Position numbers and translations under genes: made by a program. This document shows positions 1-8,589 of a DNA stretch of 64,000 nt, piece by piece; the first letter of the stretch is position 1; every line of letters starts with the position of its first letter. Origin of the DNA: Candidatus Phyllobacterium onerii (GTDB lineage Bacteria > Pseudomonadota > Alphaproteobacteria > Rhizobiales > Rhizobiaceae); contig NZ_JAQMHX010000001.1 of assembly GCF_028331445.1 (NCBI RefSeq), positions 744,001-808,000 on the forward strand, written 5' to 3'. The notes under the pieces were generated by a model. That model saw nothing but the letters and a program-made list of their open reading frames with translations. It did no database searches and was not told where the DNA came from.

Positions 1-796
1 TCTGGAATGAGAACTGCCACGACCAGTATTGGGCGACATTGGAGCTGTCCGCGGGCCCGCCCTGCGTGAGAGCAGCGATCAAGTCGAACTGTTGGAGTGT
101 AAAGATAACGCCGAGCGATATTACCGCGCCAAGCTGCGCACGCATCAGAGGGAGGGTAATAGATCGAAAACGCTCGAATGCGCCTGCGCCATCAAGTTCG
201 GCGGCCTCGTAGACGTCACGCGGTATGCTCGCGAGGCCGACCGAGAGCAGGATCATGTTGAAGGGAATGCCGAGCCAGATATTGGCGATGATAACGGCAT
301 AGAGCGCCACGTTTGGATCCGAGAGCCAGAAGATGCGTTCATCGGCAATCCCGAGGGATGTCAGGGCATAGTTGATAACGCCAAAATCGCCGGCGAAAAG
401 CCATTTCCAGATTGCGCCGACGACGAGTGCGGGCATGATCCACCCGGCCAGGAACAGGCCACGCAAATAGCTGGCGCCCGGAAAGTCCTGCTGGAAGAAA
501 AGTGCCAGCCCGAAGCCGATTGAAAGCTGGAACACAATTGAGAGGACCACAAATTTTACTGTGTTCCAGAAGATCGTACCGGCAACCGGCTGGGAGAAAA
601 TATCGTAGTAATTTTGCAAGCCCACGAATGGGCGGTTGAATGAAGTGAGCGTGAACATGTCAACCGTCTGCAAGGACATGATAATATTGTAGACGATGGG
701 AAACGCCGAGAAAACGACGAGATAGAGCAGGGCAAACCCAAGCAGCAAGATATCGAATCCGCTGCCGTCCCGGATGGTTCTGATGATGCCTTGCAC
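1..796 (-). CDS. Sugar ABC transporter permease, MalF/UgpA type (C-terminus cut by window edge)
   Basis: Inner-membrane subunit of a carbohydrate ABC importer. Translation from a GTG at 796, preceded by GGGAGG five bases upstream, gives an open frame of 265 codons running off the window edge. It shows a first membrane segment (about residues 11-36), the 'FVGLQNYYDIF' periplasmic stretch, further membrane helices and the permease EAA signature 'EAAELDGAGAFERF' near residue 217, where the ATPase subunit docks. The family is usually about 290-310 residues, so some 30-45 residues and perhaps further genes (second permease, ATPase) lie beyond the edge. It follows the binding-protein gene by 74 bp on the same strand and so probably belongs to the LacI-controlled operon. 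There is no ATG start; GTG is chosen from the ribosome site. The substrate is unknown. Confidence 0.9.
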   Translation of the reverse strand, partial: MQGIIRTIRDGSGFDILLLGFALLYLVVFSAFPIVYNIIMSLQTVDMFTLTSFNRPFVGLQNYYDIFSQPVAGTIFWNTVKFVVLSIVFQLSIGFGLALFFQQDFPGASYLRGLFLAGWIMPALVVGAIWKWLFAGDFGVINYALTSLGIADERIFWLSDPNVALYAVIIANIWLGIPFNMILLSVGLASIPRDVYEAAELDGAGAFERFRSITLPLMRAQLGAVISLGVIFTLQQFDLIAALTQGGPADSSNVAQYWSWQFSFQ

Positions 797-870
797 AGTA
801 TCCTCCCGCTTGCCACTTCAAATCTCCGATCCTCGCTCCTCCGCACACGCGAAGGAGCGAGGATCGAAGT

Positions 871-2079
871 CTATTTGTTCAAAACAGCGTCGATTTGCTT
901 CTGTGCAGTACCCAGCGCAGTCTTCGCATCGCTTTGATGCGTCAACGATGACTGTATGGCGGTGTAAATCGCCTTGGAAATCTTGGGCCATTCAGGATGA
1001 GGACCGCGATTGCGGGCATATTTCATGCTTTCTTCGAAGACGGCATAGATGGCTGGTGTTTTTGGATCATTCGACTTCACATTTGCGGCAGGCACAAAGC
1101 CAAAACGGTTCCAGACATCGGGCATCTTGCTATAGAGAAACTCCAGCAGGATAAAAGCTTCTTTGGGATGCTCGCTTTTGGCGAGGATAACGTTGTCGCC
1201 TTCGCCGAGCGCAGAGGCGCGCGTGGCGCCTTCCTGGGGAATCGGCAAAAGCGCGGCGCGATAATCGAATTTCGCTTCCCGTCCCATGCGAGGTAGTTCC
1301 CATGGGCCAGAGATGGCCATCGCTGCATTGCCGGCATTGAAGGTACCAGTCGAGTCAAACTGGCTGCGGATCAAGGTATCGGGAGATGCGAGCTTCTCGT
1401 CCAACAGCTTGCCCCAGAAATCCAGAACCTTGATGCCACCCTCGGTGTCGACCTTGTTGTAGTCGCCGCCGGCCATCTGCAGCCAGGGCAAAAACTGGAA
1501 TGTACCTTCTTCCGTGGCTACCGCCGAAAACGCCAAACCATAGATATTCTTGGCCGGATCGTTAAGTTTTTTCGCGGCGGCGTATAGCTCGTCCCATGTC
1601 TTGGGCGGATTGTCCGGGTCAAGGCCCTTCGCCTTGAACATGTCCGCATTGTAGTAGAGCGCAATGGTATTCGCGCCACGCGGAATGCCATAAATCTTCC
1701 CGTCCCAAGTGACTGAGGATAACGGGCCTGGGAAAATGTCCTCCTTCTTGATGACCTTCGATTCAGCGAGCATAGGGCTGAGATCCAGCAGCAGGCCACG
1801 CGAGGCGAAGAGTGCGACTTCGGGATTGTCGATATAGGTCACGTCAGGCGATTCACCGGTTGCGGTGGCGCGCGCCAGATCGTTGACCATGTCGCGAAAC
1901 TGAACGGTCTTGATGTTCAGCTTGATGTCCGGATGTGACTGCTCGAACTCGTCCTTCAACAGGTACATGTACTGATCCGGGCGATCGATAGTCCAGATGT
2001 CCAGCGTTACCGACTCGGCTTGAGCGGCACCGGACATGAACAGCGATGCAGCCGCGATCCATTTCATAACTCGTTTCAT
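871..2079 (-). CDS. Extracellular solute-binding protein family 1 (sugar ABC importer)
   Basis: Periplasmic binding protein delivering a carbohydrate to the permease encoded downstream. The 402-residue product starts with a signal peptide (residues 1-21, 'MKRVMKWIAAASLFMSGAAQA', cleaved near AQA-ES) and continues with the two-lobed family-1 fold: 'SVTLDIWTIDRPDQY' at the mature N-terminus, 'DVTYIDNPEVALFASRGLL' and 'WDELYAAAKKLND', all typical of UgpB/MalE-like proteins. GAGGAGGAAAGC precedes the ATG. It lies 68 bp downstream of the isomerase-like gene and is followed by the permease, which fits an operon of dehydrogenase, isomerase, binding protein and permease. The ligand cannot be read from the sequence. 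The neighbouring oxidoreductase and isomerase suggest a polyol, inositol-like compound or uncommon sugar. Family assignment is firm, ligand unknown. Confidence 0.92.
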   Translation of the reverse strand: MKRVMKWIAAASLFMSGAAQAESVTLDIWTIDRPDQYMYLLKDEFEQSHPDIKLNIKTVQFRDMVNDLARATATGESPDVTYIDNPEVALFASRGLLLDLSPMLAESKVIKKEDIFPGPLSSVTWDGKIYGIPRGANTIALYYNADMFKAKGLDPDNPPKTWDELYAAAKKLNDPAKNIYGLAFSAVATEEGTFQFLPWLQMAGGDYNKVDTEGGIKVLDFWGKLLDEKLASPDTLIRSQFDSTGTFNAGNAAMAISGPWELPRMGREAKFDYRAALLPIPQEGATRASALGEGDNVILAKSEHPKEAFILLEFLYSKMPDVWNRFGFVPAANVKSNDPKTPAIYAVFEESMKYARNRGPHPEWPKISKAIYTAIQSSLTHQSDAKTALGTAQKQIDAVLNK

Positions 2080-2147
2080 GCTTTCCTCCTCTTGTTGCTG
2101 GTCCGGCCTGCTTGCTTCTTTGCGACAAGATTGGCCGGTGTCGAGTT

Positions 2148-3044
2148 TCAGGGGTTAGGGACGTATGAGCCGCCGCGGCTCTGCTTGAGATAGTTGAGCG
2201 AATGCACTTGCCCGGTCATTTCGAGCTCATTGCGATAGACCGGATCGTGCCAGCCCTCGATGTCGATCGAGCCGGACCACCCGGCAAGCCGCAGTTCGGA
2301 AATCACATCAACCCAGTTGGTGTCGCCGAAACCCGGCGAGCGCATGAATACGAATTTCTCCTTGCCGAAAATTCCGTGTTCACGGATTACTTCCCAGCGG
2401 ATCGTCGCGTCCTTGCCGTGAACATGGAAAATCTTCGGCGCCCACTTGCGAATTTGCGGCAGCGGGTCGATCAGATAGACCATCTGATGGCAAGGTTCCC
2501 ACTCAAGGCCAATATTATCGGCTGGAACCTCGTTGAAGATCATTTCCCAGGCGTCGGGATTGTGCGCGATGTTCCAGTCGCCGCTCGCCCAATTGCCGTC
2601 CATGGCGCAGTTTTCGAATGCGAGTTTTACACCTTTGTCGGCAGCACGCTTGGCCAGTTCTGTCCAGACCTTCTTGTATTGCGGCAGGCTTTCCTCGATT
2701 GGCTTACCGCGAACACGTCCCGTAAATCCGGCAATCGTCGTTGCGCCGAAATGGTGCGCATTGTCGATGAGCGCTTCCCAGCCTTTCAACGTTTCACGGT
2801 CGATTTCTGTATCTTCGAGCGGATTGCCGAACATGCCCAGTGTCGACATGGTGACATCCTCGTCGCCGATCGCTTCCTTCAGTTCCTCCGCAAGTCTTGG
2901 CAGGTCCTTGTTCATCACTTGCCAGAAGAACGGTTCGAAGCTTTCAAAACCGTGCGCCAATATGCTCTTGACATAGGCAGCAGGGTCGGGCGCATTTCCC
3001 TTGATCATGGTACCGATACGGATGGCTTTTGCCGGGTTGCTCAC
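2148..3044 (-). CDS. Sugar phosphate isomerase/epimerase-like TIM-barrel protein
   Basis: The 298-residue protein belongs to the xylose isomerase-like TIM-barrel (AP endonuclease family 2) superfamily, which includes IolE, IolI and many sugar isomerases and epimerases. Visible features are 'ILAHGFESFEPFFWQ' near the N-terminus, 'STLGMFGNPLED', 'KLAFENCAMDGNW' (metal-ligand Glu), 'LEWEPCHQMVYL' and 'KIFHVHGKDATIRW' (His ligands on late strands). The start is a GTG at 3044 with AAGGAG eight bases upstream. It begins 11 bp after the dehydrogenase stop, so the two are probably co-transcribed and translated in sequence. The likely role is interconversion of a keto-sugar or keto-inositol made by the neighbouring dehydrogenase. 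The exact substrate is an open question. Confidence 0.85.
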   Translation of the reverse strand: MSNPAKAIRIGTMIKGNAPDPAAYVKSILAHGFESFEPFFWQVMNKDLPRLAEELKEAIGDEDVTMSTLGMFGNPLEDTEIDRETLKGWEALIDNAHHFGATTIAGFTGRVRGKPIEESLPQYKKVWTELAKRAADKGVKLAFENCAMDGNWASGDWNIAHNPDAWEMIFNEVPADNIGLEWEPCHQMVYLIDPLPQIRKWAPKIFHVHGKDATIRWEVIREHGIFGKEKFVFMRSPGFGDTNWVDVISELRLAGWSGSIDIEGWHDPVYRNELEMTGQVHSLNYLKQSRGGSYVPNP

Positions 3045-3055
3045 TTCGAACTCCT

Positions 3056-4078
3056 TCAGATCGTAATTTCGATGCGTCGTCCGGATTCGGCGCTGTCGAT
3101 CGCACCGAACACCATGGCGAGGCCCTTGATATTTTCCGTGCCGACGGTCTCCGGTGGCGGACCGCCGCGTGTAGCTGCAATGAAATCCTGCATGACTCCG
3201 AGGTGACCGCCGATACGATCAGACGCGTCGAGGGGAGGGATATCGACGGCGGTCACCTCGGAAAACAGGCCTTCTCTGCCGGAGGTGACGGCTTCGGCCC
3301 GTATGTCATCGTATCCGTCCCAGACAATCGATCCCTTGCTGCCGATGACACGCCATGCACTCTCCCAGCTTGTGCGCAAACCGTCGGCGCACCAACTGCC
3401 GCGATAAGTGAAAACCGCACCATTGGAGAATTCAAAGATGGCAGCCGCTGAAGATCCCAGGCTGTACCACGAGTTGCCGGGCTCCCACTCGCGGGCGTAG
3501 ACGGCGTTGGCGTCGTCTCCCGCAAGAAAGCGGGCAGCATCGAATGTATGGATCGCCATGTCGAGAAATAGAACGTGGCGCATCTCTTCGCGAAACCCAC
3601 CGAAATGCGGAGCGAGAAAAAAATCGCAATGGAGGCTCGTCACGTCGCCAATGGTACCCGACTGGACAAGCCTGCGGATACGCCGGATTTGTGCCAGATA
3701 TCGCCGGTTTTGAACGATGGCATGAATTCGGCCTGTCTCACTCGCACGGCGAACGAGATCGCGCGCTTCCTCCAGAGTCTCGGCCATTGGTTTTTCGGAA
3801 AGAACATGGCAGCCAGACTCGAGCGCAGTGGCAACTGTTGCATGCCTGGCGGCTGGTATCACGATATCGAAAACAATGTCGGGAGAGGTTTGACCAAGAA
3901 CATCAGGTAGATTGCTACCGACGGCGGCCGTCTCCCAACCGAACTCCTTGGCGCGGTGTTCAGCGCGTCCGGTGTCGAGGTCGACGATGCCGACAATTTC
4001 GACATCGCCGATGGTGCGGGCGGCCTCGAACCATGCTTTGCTCATGGCTCCGCAGCCGACTAAAACGGCACGTTGCAT
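3056..4078 (-). CDS. Gfo/Idh/MocA family NAD(P)-dependent oxidoreductase
   Basis: A 340-residue cytosolic dehydrogenase of the glucose-fructose oxidoreductase/inositol dehydrogenase family. The N-terminal Rossmann fold begins 'RAVLVGCGAMSKAWFEA' (Gly-rich dinucleotide loop). The family motif 'CHVLSEKPMAETLEEA' near residue 95 supplies the catalytic-site Lys of the EKP signature. A C-terminal alpha/beta domain holds 'VLFLDMAIHTFDAARFL' with the conserved Asp/His pair. The start is the ATG at 4078 with GGGAGGAG just upstream; an in-frame TTG at 4093 would swallow that ribosome site. It is the first gene of the minus-strand carbohydrate operon, divergent from the LacI-family gene. It probably oxidises a sugar or cyclitol taken up by the ABC importer; the substrate is not determined. 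Confidence 0.92.
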   Translation of the reverse strand: MQRAVLVGCGAMSKAWFEAARTIGDVEIVGIVDLDTGRAEHRAKEFGWETAAVGSNLPDVLGQTSPDIVFDIVIPAARHATVATALESGCHVLSEKPMAETLEEARDLVRRASETGRIHAIVQNRRYLAQIRRIRRLVQSGTIGDVTSLHCDFFLAPHFGGFREEMRHVLFLDMAIHTFDAARFLAGDDANAVYAREWEPGNSWYSLGSSAAAIFEFSNGAVFTYRGSWCADGLRTSWESAWRVIGSKGSIVWDGYDDIRAEAVTSGREGLFSEVTAVDIPPLDASDRIGGHLGVMQDFIAATRGGPPPETVGTENIKGLAMVFGAIDSAESGRRIEITI

Positions 4079-4136
4079 TTTTTCTCCTCCCAACGAAAAC
4101 CATCAAAAATCGACGAAATCGATTGCAAATGGCTTC

Positions 4137-4150
4137 CGTAAACGTTTACG
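4137..4150. promoter_or_regulatory. LacI/PurR-type palindromic operator between divergent genes
   Basis: A perfect 14-bp palindrome, CGTAAACGTTTACG, lies in the 164-bp gap between the divergent oxidoreductase and LacI-family genes. It has the central CpG and the form expected of LacI/GalR-family operators, in which the hinge helix inserts at the central CG. The obvious regulator is the gene at 4243, whose product could repress both its own gene and the carbohydrate operon. The palindrome is seen directly; binding is inference. Confidence 0.7.
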
Positions 4151-4242
4151 ATTTCATATCGGAGTTTTATTTTTGTCAATCCCTCATTTCGGTGTTTTAT
4201 GAGGGGCGGCCCTCAGAACGAGCGCGCCAAGGAGAAAAAAGT

Positions 4243-5277
4243 GTGAGTATTCGGGACCTTGCCCGCCATCTAAATATTTCGATCGGAACGGTTTCGCGGG
4301 CGCTGAATGGCAAGTCCGACGTCAATCCCGAAACCCGCGAGCGTGTGCTCCAAGCGGCAAAAGAGCTCGGTTATGTCCCGAACCAGTCCGGCCGCAGCCT
4401 GCGACAGGGTACCACCAACACAATCGGTTTCATGATCGAGTCGTCTATCGAAACGGCGGACAATGGCGGCAGCTTCTTCATGCCGGTGTTCGAAGGCGTG
4501 CAATCCGTATTCAGGCGGCATCAACTCGATCTCGTGGCTCTACTGTGTGGAACCGACGAGGATCCCGGTGCCTATCTCAATCGCATAGTCGGACGCCGGT
4601 TCGTCGACGGCTTGATTATTTCAGCGACAATGCGCAATGACCCGCGAATAACATTCCTGCTCGAGCGGAAAATCCCCTTTGTCACGCTTGGGCGCAGCGC
4701 CACGGGCGGCCAATATCCCTGGATCGATCTTGACTTTGAAGGCGTAGCGGCAACCGCGGTGACCCGGCTACTCAAATTCGGTCATCAGCGAATTGCAATC
4801 GGCGTACCGGCCAGTGATATCAATCTTGGCTACGTTTTCGTAGATGGTTACAGACGTGCTTTGAGCGCCCATGGCATCAGCTTCGATCCTGATCTTGTCT
4901 TTCGGGCGAACAGCAATGAAGAGGGCGGTTACCGGGTTGCTACCGCAATGCTGGCGCAGAAGCAGATGCCGACCGCGGTCATTCTGGTGAATGAAAACAT
5001 GGCGATAGGTCTTTACCGGCGCTTCTACGAAGCGGGCATCCATCCCGGCCGGGACATTGCCGTCGTTGGTTTTCGCGAAAGCACGCAAAGTCGCTTCCTG
5101 TCGCCCACTCTCACATGTTTTCGGATTTCGCTCCGCGATCTCGGCATTAAGCTAGCCGAAGCATTGCTTTCAACCATGCCGGCTTTCGCGAGCAATTATC
5201 CGCAGGACAGCATTGACTTGGTCTGGCCGATGGAACTGGTACCCGGCGAAAGCGATGGTCCTTGGCTTGGAACCTGA
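4243..5277 (+). CDS. LacI-family transcriptional regulator
   Basis: A 344-residue repressor. Residues 2-50 form a LacI helix-turn-helix ('IRDLARHLNISIGTVSRALN') followed by the hinge 'LGYVPNQSGRSLRQG', then a periplasmic-binding-protein-like effector domain ('IGFMIESSI', 'GRRFVDGLIISATM', 'IAVVGFRE') to the C-terminus. The frame is open far upstream, but only the GTG at 4243 places the helix-turn-helix at the N-terminus, and GGAG sits eight bases before it. Total length is normal for the family. It is divergent from the dehydrogenase/isomerase/ABC operon with a perfect operator-like palindrome between, so it very likely controls that operon in response to its sugar or a catabolite. The effector is unknown. 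Confidence 0.93.
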   Translation: MSIRDLARHLNISIGTVSRALNGKSDVNPETRERVLQAAKELGYVPNQSGRSLRQGTTNTIGFMIESSIETADNGGSFFMPVFEGVQSVFRRHQLDLVALLCGTDEDPGAYLNRIVGRRFVDGLIISATMRNDPRITFLLERKIPFVTLGRSATGGQYPWIDLDFEGVAATAVTRLLKFGHQRIAIGVPASDINLGYVFVDGYRRALSAHGISFDPDLVFRANSNEEGGYRVATAMLAQKQMPTAVILVNENMAIGLYRRFYEAGIHPGRDIAVVGFRESTQSRFLSPTLTCFRISLRDLGIKLAEALLSTMPAFASNYPQDSIDLVWPMELVPGESDGPWLGT

Positions 5278-5473
5278 TTGGTTAGAGGTCGCTGGTTATC
5301 TCGATGGTGTCATCAGATATCTACGCGGTCACCATCGCCCACCGCCGGCGAACTCGCTGCTGTCGACTTCAACCTGTTCGACCAGGCCTGGACCACGGAA
5401 GCGGATTGACATCAACTGGAACCGGGTAACAACATTTTCACCAAAGCGACAAATAGCCGAGGAGAAAATTATC

Positions 5474-6391
5474 ATGAAGGCAATCGTTGTGACGGAAGAG
5501 GCTGCGGGAACGGCCGGGATGAAGCTGGTGGAGCGTCCCGAACCGCAGGCAGCGATAAATGACGTTGTTGTTCGGATTCATGCGTCGGGATTTGTCCCGA
5601 CTGAGCTGGCGTGGCCTTCGACCTGGACCGATCGGTGTGACCGTAACCGGACACCGTCGATCCCTGGCCACGAGCTGGCTGGAGTGGTCACCGCCCTCGG
5701 CTACGGCACGACGGGACTGTCCATAGGGCAGCGCGTGTTCGGCCTCGCGGACTGGTATCGCGACGGCACCTTGGCCGAGTATCTGGCGATCGAGGCACGC
5801 AACCTCGCGCCGCTGCCCGGCGACGTCGACTTCACGATCGGCGCGAGCCTGCCAATCTCGGGACTGACCGCATGGCAAGGGTTGTTACAGCACGGCCGCC
5901 TCCAGGCGGGACAGAGCGTCCTCGCGCACGGCGCGGCAGGCGCTGTCGGTTCGATGGTGACGCAGCTTGCACGCGAGGTCGGCGCCTACGTAATCGGCAC
6001 CGGGCGCGCTGCCGACCGCCAGAAGGCGCTCGACTTCGGCGCGAGCGAGTTTGTCGACCTCGAGAATGACGCACTGGAAGACGTTGGCGGAGTCGATCTG
6101 GTGTTCGATGTGATCGGCGGTGACATACAGAAGCGGTCGGCAAGCCTGATTCGAGCCGGAGGAACACTGGTGTCCATCGTCGGGCCGGCCGAAGCGCGGC
6201 CCGCCGACGGCCTGGCGATCGACTTCGTTGTCGAGTCCGATCGTGCCCAACTGAGCGAGATCGTACAGCGAGTGCGGGACGGACGATTGCGGACGAACAT
6301 CGGCAACGTCGCGACGCTCGACGATGCAGTCGCCACCTTCAACGCGACCGAACGGCGCGCGGGGAAGTCGGTCATCCGGGTTCGACCGTGA
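5474..6391 (+). CDS. Zinc-free MDR-family NADPH:quinone oxidoreductase-like protein
   Basis: A 305-residue medium-chain dehydrogenase/reductase. The GroES-like N-terminal part contains 'TPSIPGHELAGVVTALGYG'. The Rossmann part has 'VLAHGAAGAVGSMVTQLAREVGAYVIGTG', with the AxxGxxG nucleotide loop of the quinone-oxidoreductase branch, and 'VDLVFDVIGGD'. The Cys ligands of zinc alcohol dehydrogenases are absent, which supports the zinc-independent branch. The ATG at 5474 follows GGAG by nine bases, and upstream in-frame starts lack a ribosome site and would add non-homologous residues. It is a single gene 197 bp after the LacI gene, and its GC-rich codon usage differs mildly from the flanking repressor. 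It probably reduces quinones or enones with NADPH; the true substrate is unknown. Confidence 0.88.
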   Translation: MKAIVVTEEAAGTAGMKLVERPEPQAAINDVVVRIHASGFVPTELAWPSTWTDRCDRNRTPSIPGHELAGVVTALGYGTTGLSIGQRVFGLADWYRDGTLAEYLAIEARNLAPLPGDVDFTIGASLPISGLTAWQGLLQHGRLQAGQSVLAHGAAGAVGSMVTQLAREVGAYVIGTGRAADRQKALDFGASEFVDLENDALEDVGGVDLVFDVIGGDIQKRSASLIRAGGTLVSIVGPAEARPADGLAIDFVVESDRAQLSEIVQRVRDGRLRTNIGNVATLDDAVATFNATERRAGKSVIRVRP

Positions 6392-6599
6392 GCGACACGG
6401 GGAGGGCAGATTGCTCCGCCACTGCAAAGGTCATCGAAATCGCGAACACCTCTGATTGCTCTTCACTAGAAGCATCGCATCAGGTGTGGCTTGTCGTCGA
6501 TGTAACTCTTCCCACATCCGGCTCCAGCGGATAATGTTCCGTACGACTACGGGTGTCTTTGCGACCCCTGCAGGTATCGAGCTGGGAGAGTACAACGCC

Positions 6600-7538
6600 A
6601 TGACCGGAACGCGTCGCAAGTTGACGACGATCTTCTCCGCGGATGTTCAGGACTATACGCGCTTGATGCGTACCGATGAGGAAGGAACCCTCGACACCCT
6701 GAAAAAATACCGCGATGCAATGTCCCGGTTGATCGAAATCCATGGCGGCAGGGTCGTCAACACCTGGGGCGATGGACTGATCGCCGAATTCGCGAGCGTG
6801 GTCGAGGCGGTGCGCGCAGCGCTCGATGTGCAGAACGAGCTTGCGGGCTACAACGCCGACCGCCCCGACGACACGCGCATGTTGTTTCGTATCGGTATCA
6901 ACCTCGGCGATGTAATCGCCGAAGGCGACGACATCTACGGCGATGGCGTGAACGTGGCTGCACGCCTGCAAGCATCTGCATCGGCTGGCGGCATCGTCAT
7001 ATCCAACACGGTGTACGACCACGTGCGCAACAAGGTTGCGGTGGGTTTCGAATGCTTGGGACAGCTACCGGTCAAGAACATTGAAGGTGGCGTGCTCAGC
7101 TATGCCGTCAGGATCGGGGAAGATAGTGCCCGTTCTGCGCAACAGGACCCCTTTCCCGCCAAGGGCGCGTCCGATGAAAAGACCGTTGAACTCACCAACA
7201 CCCGCAACACTGGTTCTGGCGTGGTACCAAAGTGGCGTAATTACGGGGTATTGGGCGTAGTCTCAGCCGGTATTCTCGCCATCAACCTGCTATCGTGGGA
7301 CGGTGAGTTCTGGGCGCCATGGCCGATCCTCGCTTTAGCAATCGTGGCCGCACTCTCATGGATGCGCACCGCCCGACAGGTTGATCACGTTCTGGCCGCG
7401 CTCGCGATAGTTGGCTTTGCCCTCATCTGCATCAATCTGCTTTCCTGGCAGGGCACTTTCTGGGCCGCTTGGCCATTGCTTGCGATGGCTGTCCTCGGCA
7501 GCATCCGATGGTTTACGCGCCGGCGCGCGGAACCTTAA
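6600..7538 (+). CDS. Class III adenylate/guanylate cyclase with duplicated C-terminal membrane hairpin
   Basis: A 312-residue nucleotide cyclase. The catalytic domain is at the N-terminus (about residues 8-175), opposite to most membrane cyclases. It has the first metal Asp in 'TIFSADVQDYTRLM', the second in 'NTWGDGLIAEF', and the transition-state Asn/Arg pair in 'VNVAARLQASA'. The C-terminal third holds two copies of a two-helix unit, each with the motif 'INLLSW(D/Q)G(E/T)FWA(P/A)WP', so it is probably a four-helix anchor made by internal duplication. The start is the ATG at 6600 behind GGGAGAG; upstream in-frame codons encode nothing family-like. Rhizobiales carry many such cyclases. It should make cAMP (or cGMP) at the inner membrane; the stimulus is unknown. 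Confidence 0.88.
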   Translation: MTGTRRKLTTIFSADVQDYTRLMRTDEEGTLDTLKKYRDAMSRLIEIHGGRVVNTWGDGLIAEFASVVEAVRAALDVQNELAGYNADRPDDTRMLFRIGINLGDVIAEGDDIYGDGVNVAARLQASASAGGIVISNTVYDHVRNKVAVGFECLGQLPVKNIEGGVLSYAVRIGEDSARSAQQDPFPAKGASDEKTVELTNTRNTGSGVVPKWRNYGVLGVVSAGILAINLLSWDGEFWAPWPILALAIVAALSWMRTARQVDHVLAALAIVGFALICINLLSWQGTFWAAWPLLAMAVLGSIRWFTRRRAEP

Positions 7539-7586
7539 GGCGAGTGTGCGGAGGCTCGAACCTCCGGTGATTTGCGGCAGGGTTTA

Positions 7587-7700
7587 CTATTTCTCCGCCC
7601 ACGGTGGATGATACGGTTCAAATGGCTTGCCATCATTGTGCAGGCAACCAGCGAGCAGTAACCCTAAGATAGCCAAGGCAAGTAGGGATTTGAGAGACAT
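7587..7700 (-). CDS. Very small predicted lipoprotein (37 aa)
   Basis: The frame starting at ATG 7700 encodes 37 residues: a Lys-containing start and hydrophobic helix (residues 1-17), the lipobox LLAGC with Cys at position 18, and a short Pro/His-rich tail ending 'YHPPWAEK'. AAGGAG lies seven bases before the ATG. The product fits a small outer- or inner-membrane lipoprotein of the entericidin-like size class, but no family is recognised. It is convergent with the cyclase gene, 48 bp from its stop. Because both the ribosome site and the lipobox are good, a real gene is more likely than not, although its small size limits certainty. Confidence 0.62.
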   Translation of the reverse strand: MSLKSLLALAILGLLLAGCLHNDGKPFEPYHPPWAEK

Positions 7701-7739
7701 CGCATTGCTCCTTCCTGCAGTGTGCTTAAGATAAGCATT

Positions 7740-7768
7740 GTAGTCCGGGCAAAAAAGAGCCGGACTAC
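7740..7768. repeat. Stem-loop with A/T-rich loop
   Basis: GTAGTCCGG and CCGGACTAC form a perfect 9-bp stem around an 11-base A-rich loop. It lies between the DUF3237 gene and the small lipoprotein gene, both on the minus strand. No T-tract follows the stem on either strand, so it is not a clear intrinsic terminator; it may end or process the DUF3237 transcript. Confidence 0.4.
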
Positions 7769-7964
7769 ATAAGCCCGGCTGAGTTCTTCTTCTAGGGAAA
7801 AGCCGAAACGGAGGGGGAGAACCGCCTCGGCAATACCCAAGTTAGGCAAGTCTCGTTACAGCAGCATTGCCATCGGGCCTAGATTTGCTTCTAAAATCAC
7901 AAAGTTGAACCCGGCCCACTGGAACGGTTCGCGTGTGTCGCCATCCTTTACAGGCTAAGTCGAA

Positions 7965-8468
7965 CTACAACACTTCAAAGACGTTGTAGATTGGTCCATT
8001 GGCTTGTCTGTGGCCAGTCCCGATAGCAAGGGTTCGATTGATCCAATCGTATTTTGCCGACGCGGTCTCAAATACCGGATTGATGCGGAAATAGTAACTT
8101 GCCGGGTCGACGACTTCACCTTTCTCGATCCGGTCCATGACATCAGTCGGACCGTGACGTACGCCTTGATACGTCATGCCAATCAGTGCGTCGTCCGTCG
8201 TTCTGAGAACGAGACGGACATTCAACGTTGTGCTGCCATCGCTTCGCACCGTTTGCCAGTCGCTGCCGCCTTCCAGCACTTCCCCGGATAGTCGGTCTCC
8301 TTCGAACGATCCTCCAAGAATCACACCAATACGGCGAAACGCACCTGGTGTGTCCCCAATAACCTGAAGCTTCTGCACTTGCAGACGCATGGCGAACAAG
8401 GATCGCGTTCGAATGGCCCTAAGCGGTTCAGGCAGACCATCGGTCAGGATAGTGGTCACAAAATGCAC
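7965..8468 (-). CDS. DUF3237 family protein
   Basis: The 167-residue product carries the family's landmarks across almost its whole length: 'FAMRLQVQKLQVIGDTP', 'RRIGVILGGSFEGDRLSGEV', 'GGSDWQTVRSDG', 'TYQGVRHGPTDVMDRIEKGE' and 'YYFRINPVFETASAKYDWIN'. DUF3237 proteins are small beta-barrel proteins of unknown biochemical role, often near catabolic or stress genes. The frame starts at a GTG (8468) without a clear ribosome site; an ATG 27 codons downstream ('MRLQVQK') would remove only a poorly conserved N-terminus. It is monocistronic on the minus strand. No catalytic residues can be assigned. Confidence 0.82.
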   Translation of the reverse strand: MHFVTTILTDGLPEPLRAIRTRSLFAMRLQVQKLQVIGDTPGAFRRIGVILGGSFEGDRLSGEVLEGGSDWQTVRSDGSTTLNVRLVLRTTDDALIGMTYQGVRHGPTDVMDRIEKGEVVDPASYYFRINPVFETASAKYDWINRTLAIGTGHRQANGPIYNVFEVL

Positions 8469-8589
8469 CTTTCACATCGCTCTTACCAAGTCACTGACGA
8501 ATACCTGACAATCAGCTTATTAGCCGGGCACCGTGAGCGAACGGCAGAAGGCGATGTCTCTCGATCTGACGCATTGCTCCCGCACGCTG

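Noticed and set aside
2202-3206. 334-codon plus-strand frame opposite the isomerase-like gene
   Set aside because: Antisense to a supported gene and has no ribosome site.
7549-7570. tRNA T-arm-like sequence after the cyclase gene
   Set aside because: The stem and loop lengths do not fit a T-arm (loop of eight), and no acceptor, D or anticodon arms are found; it is a small hairpin.
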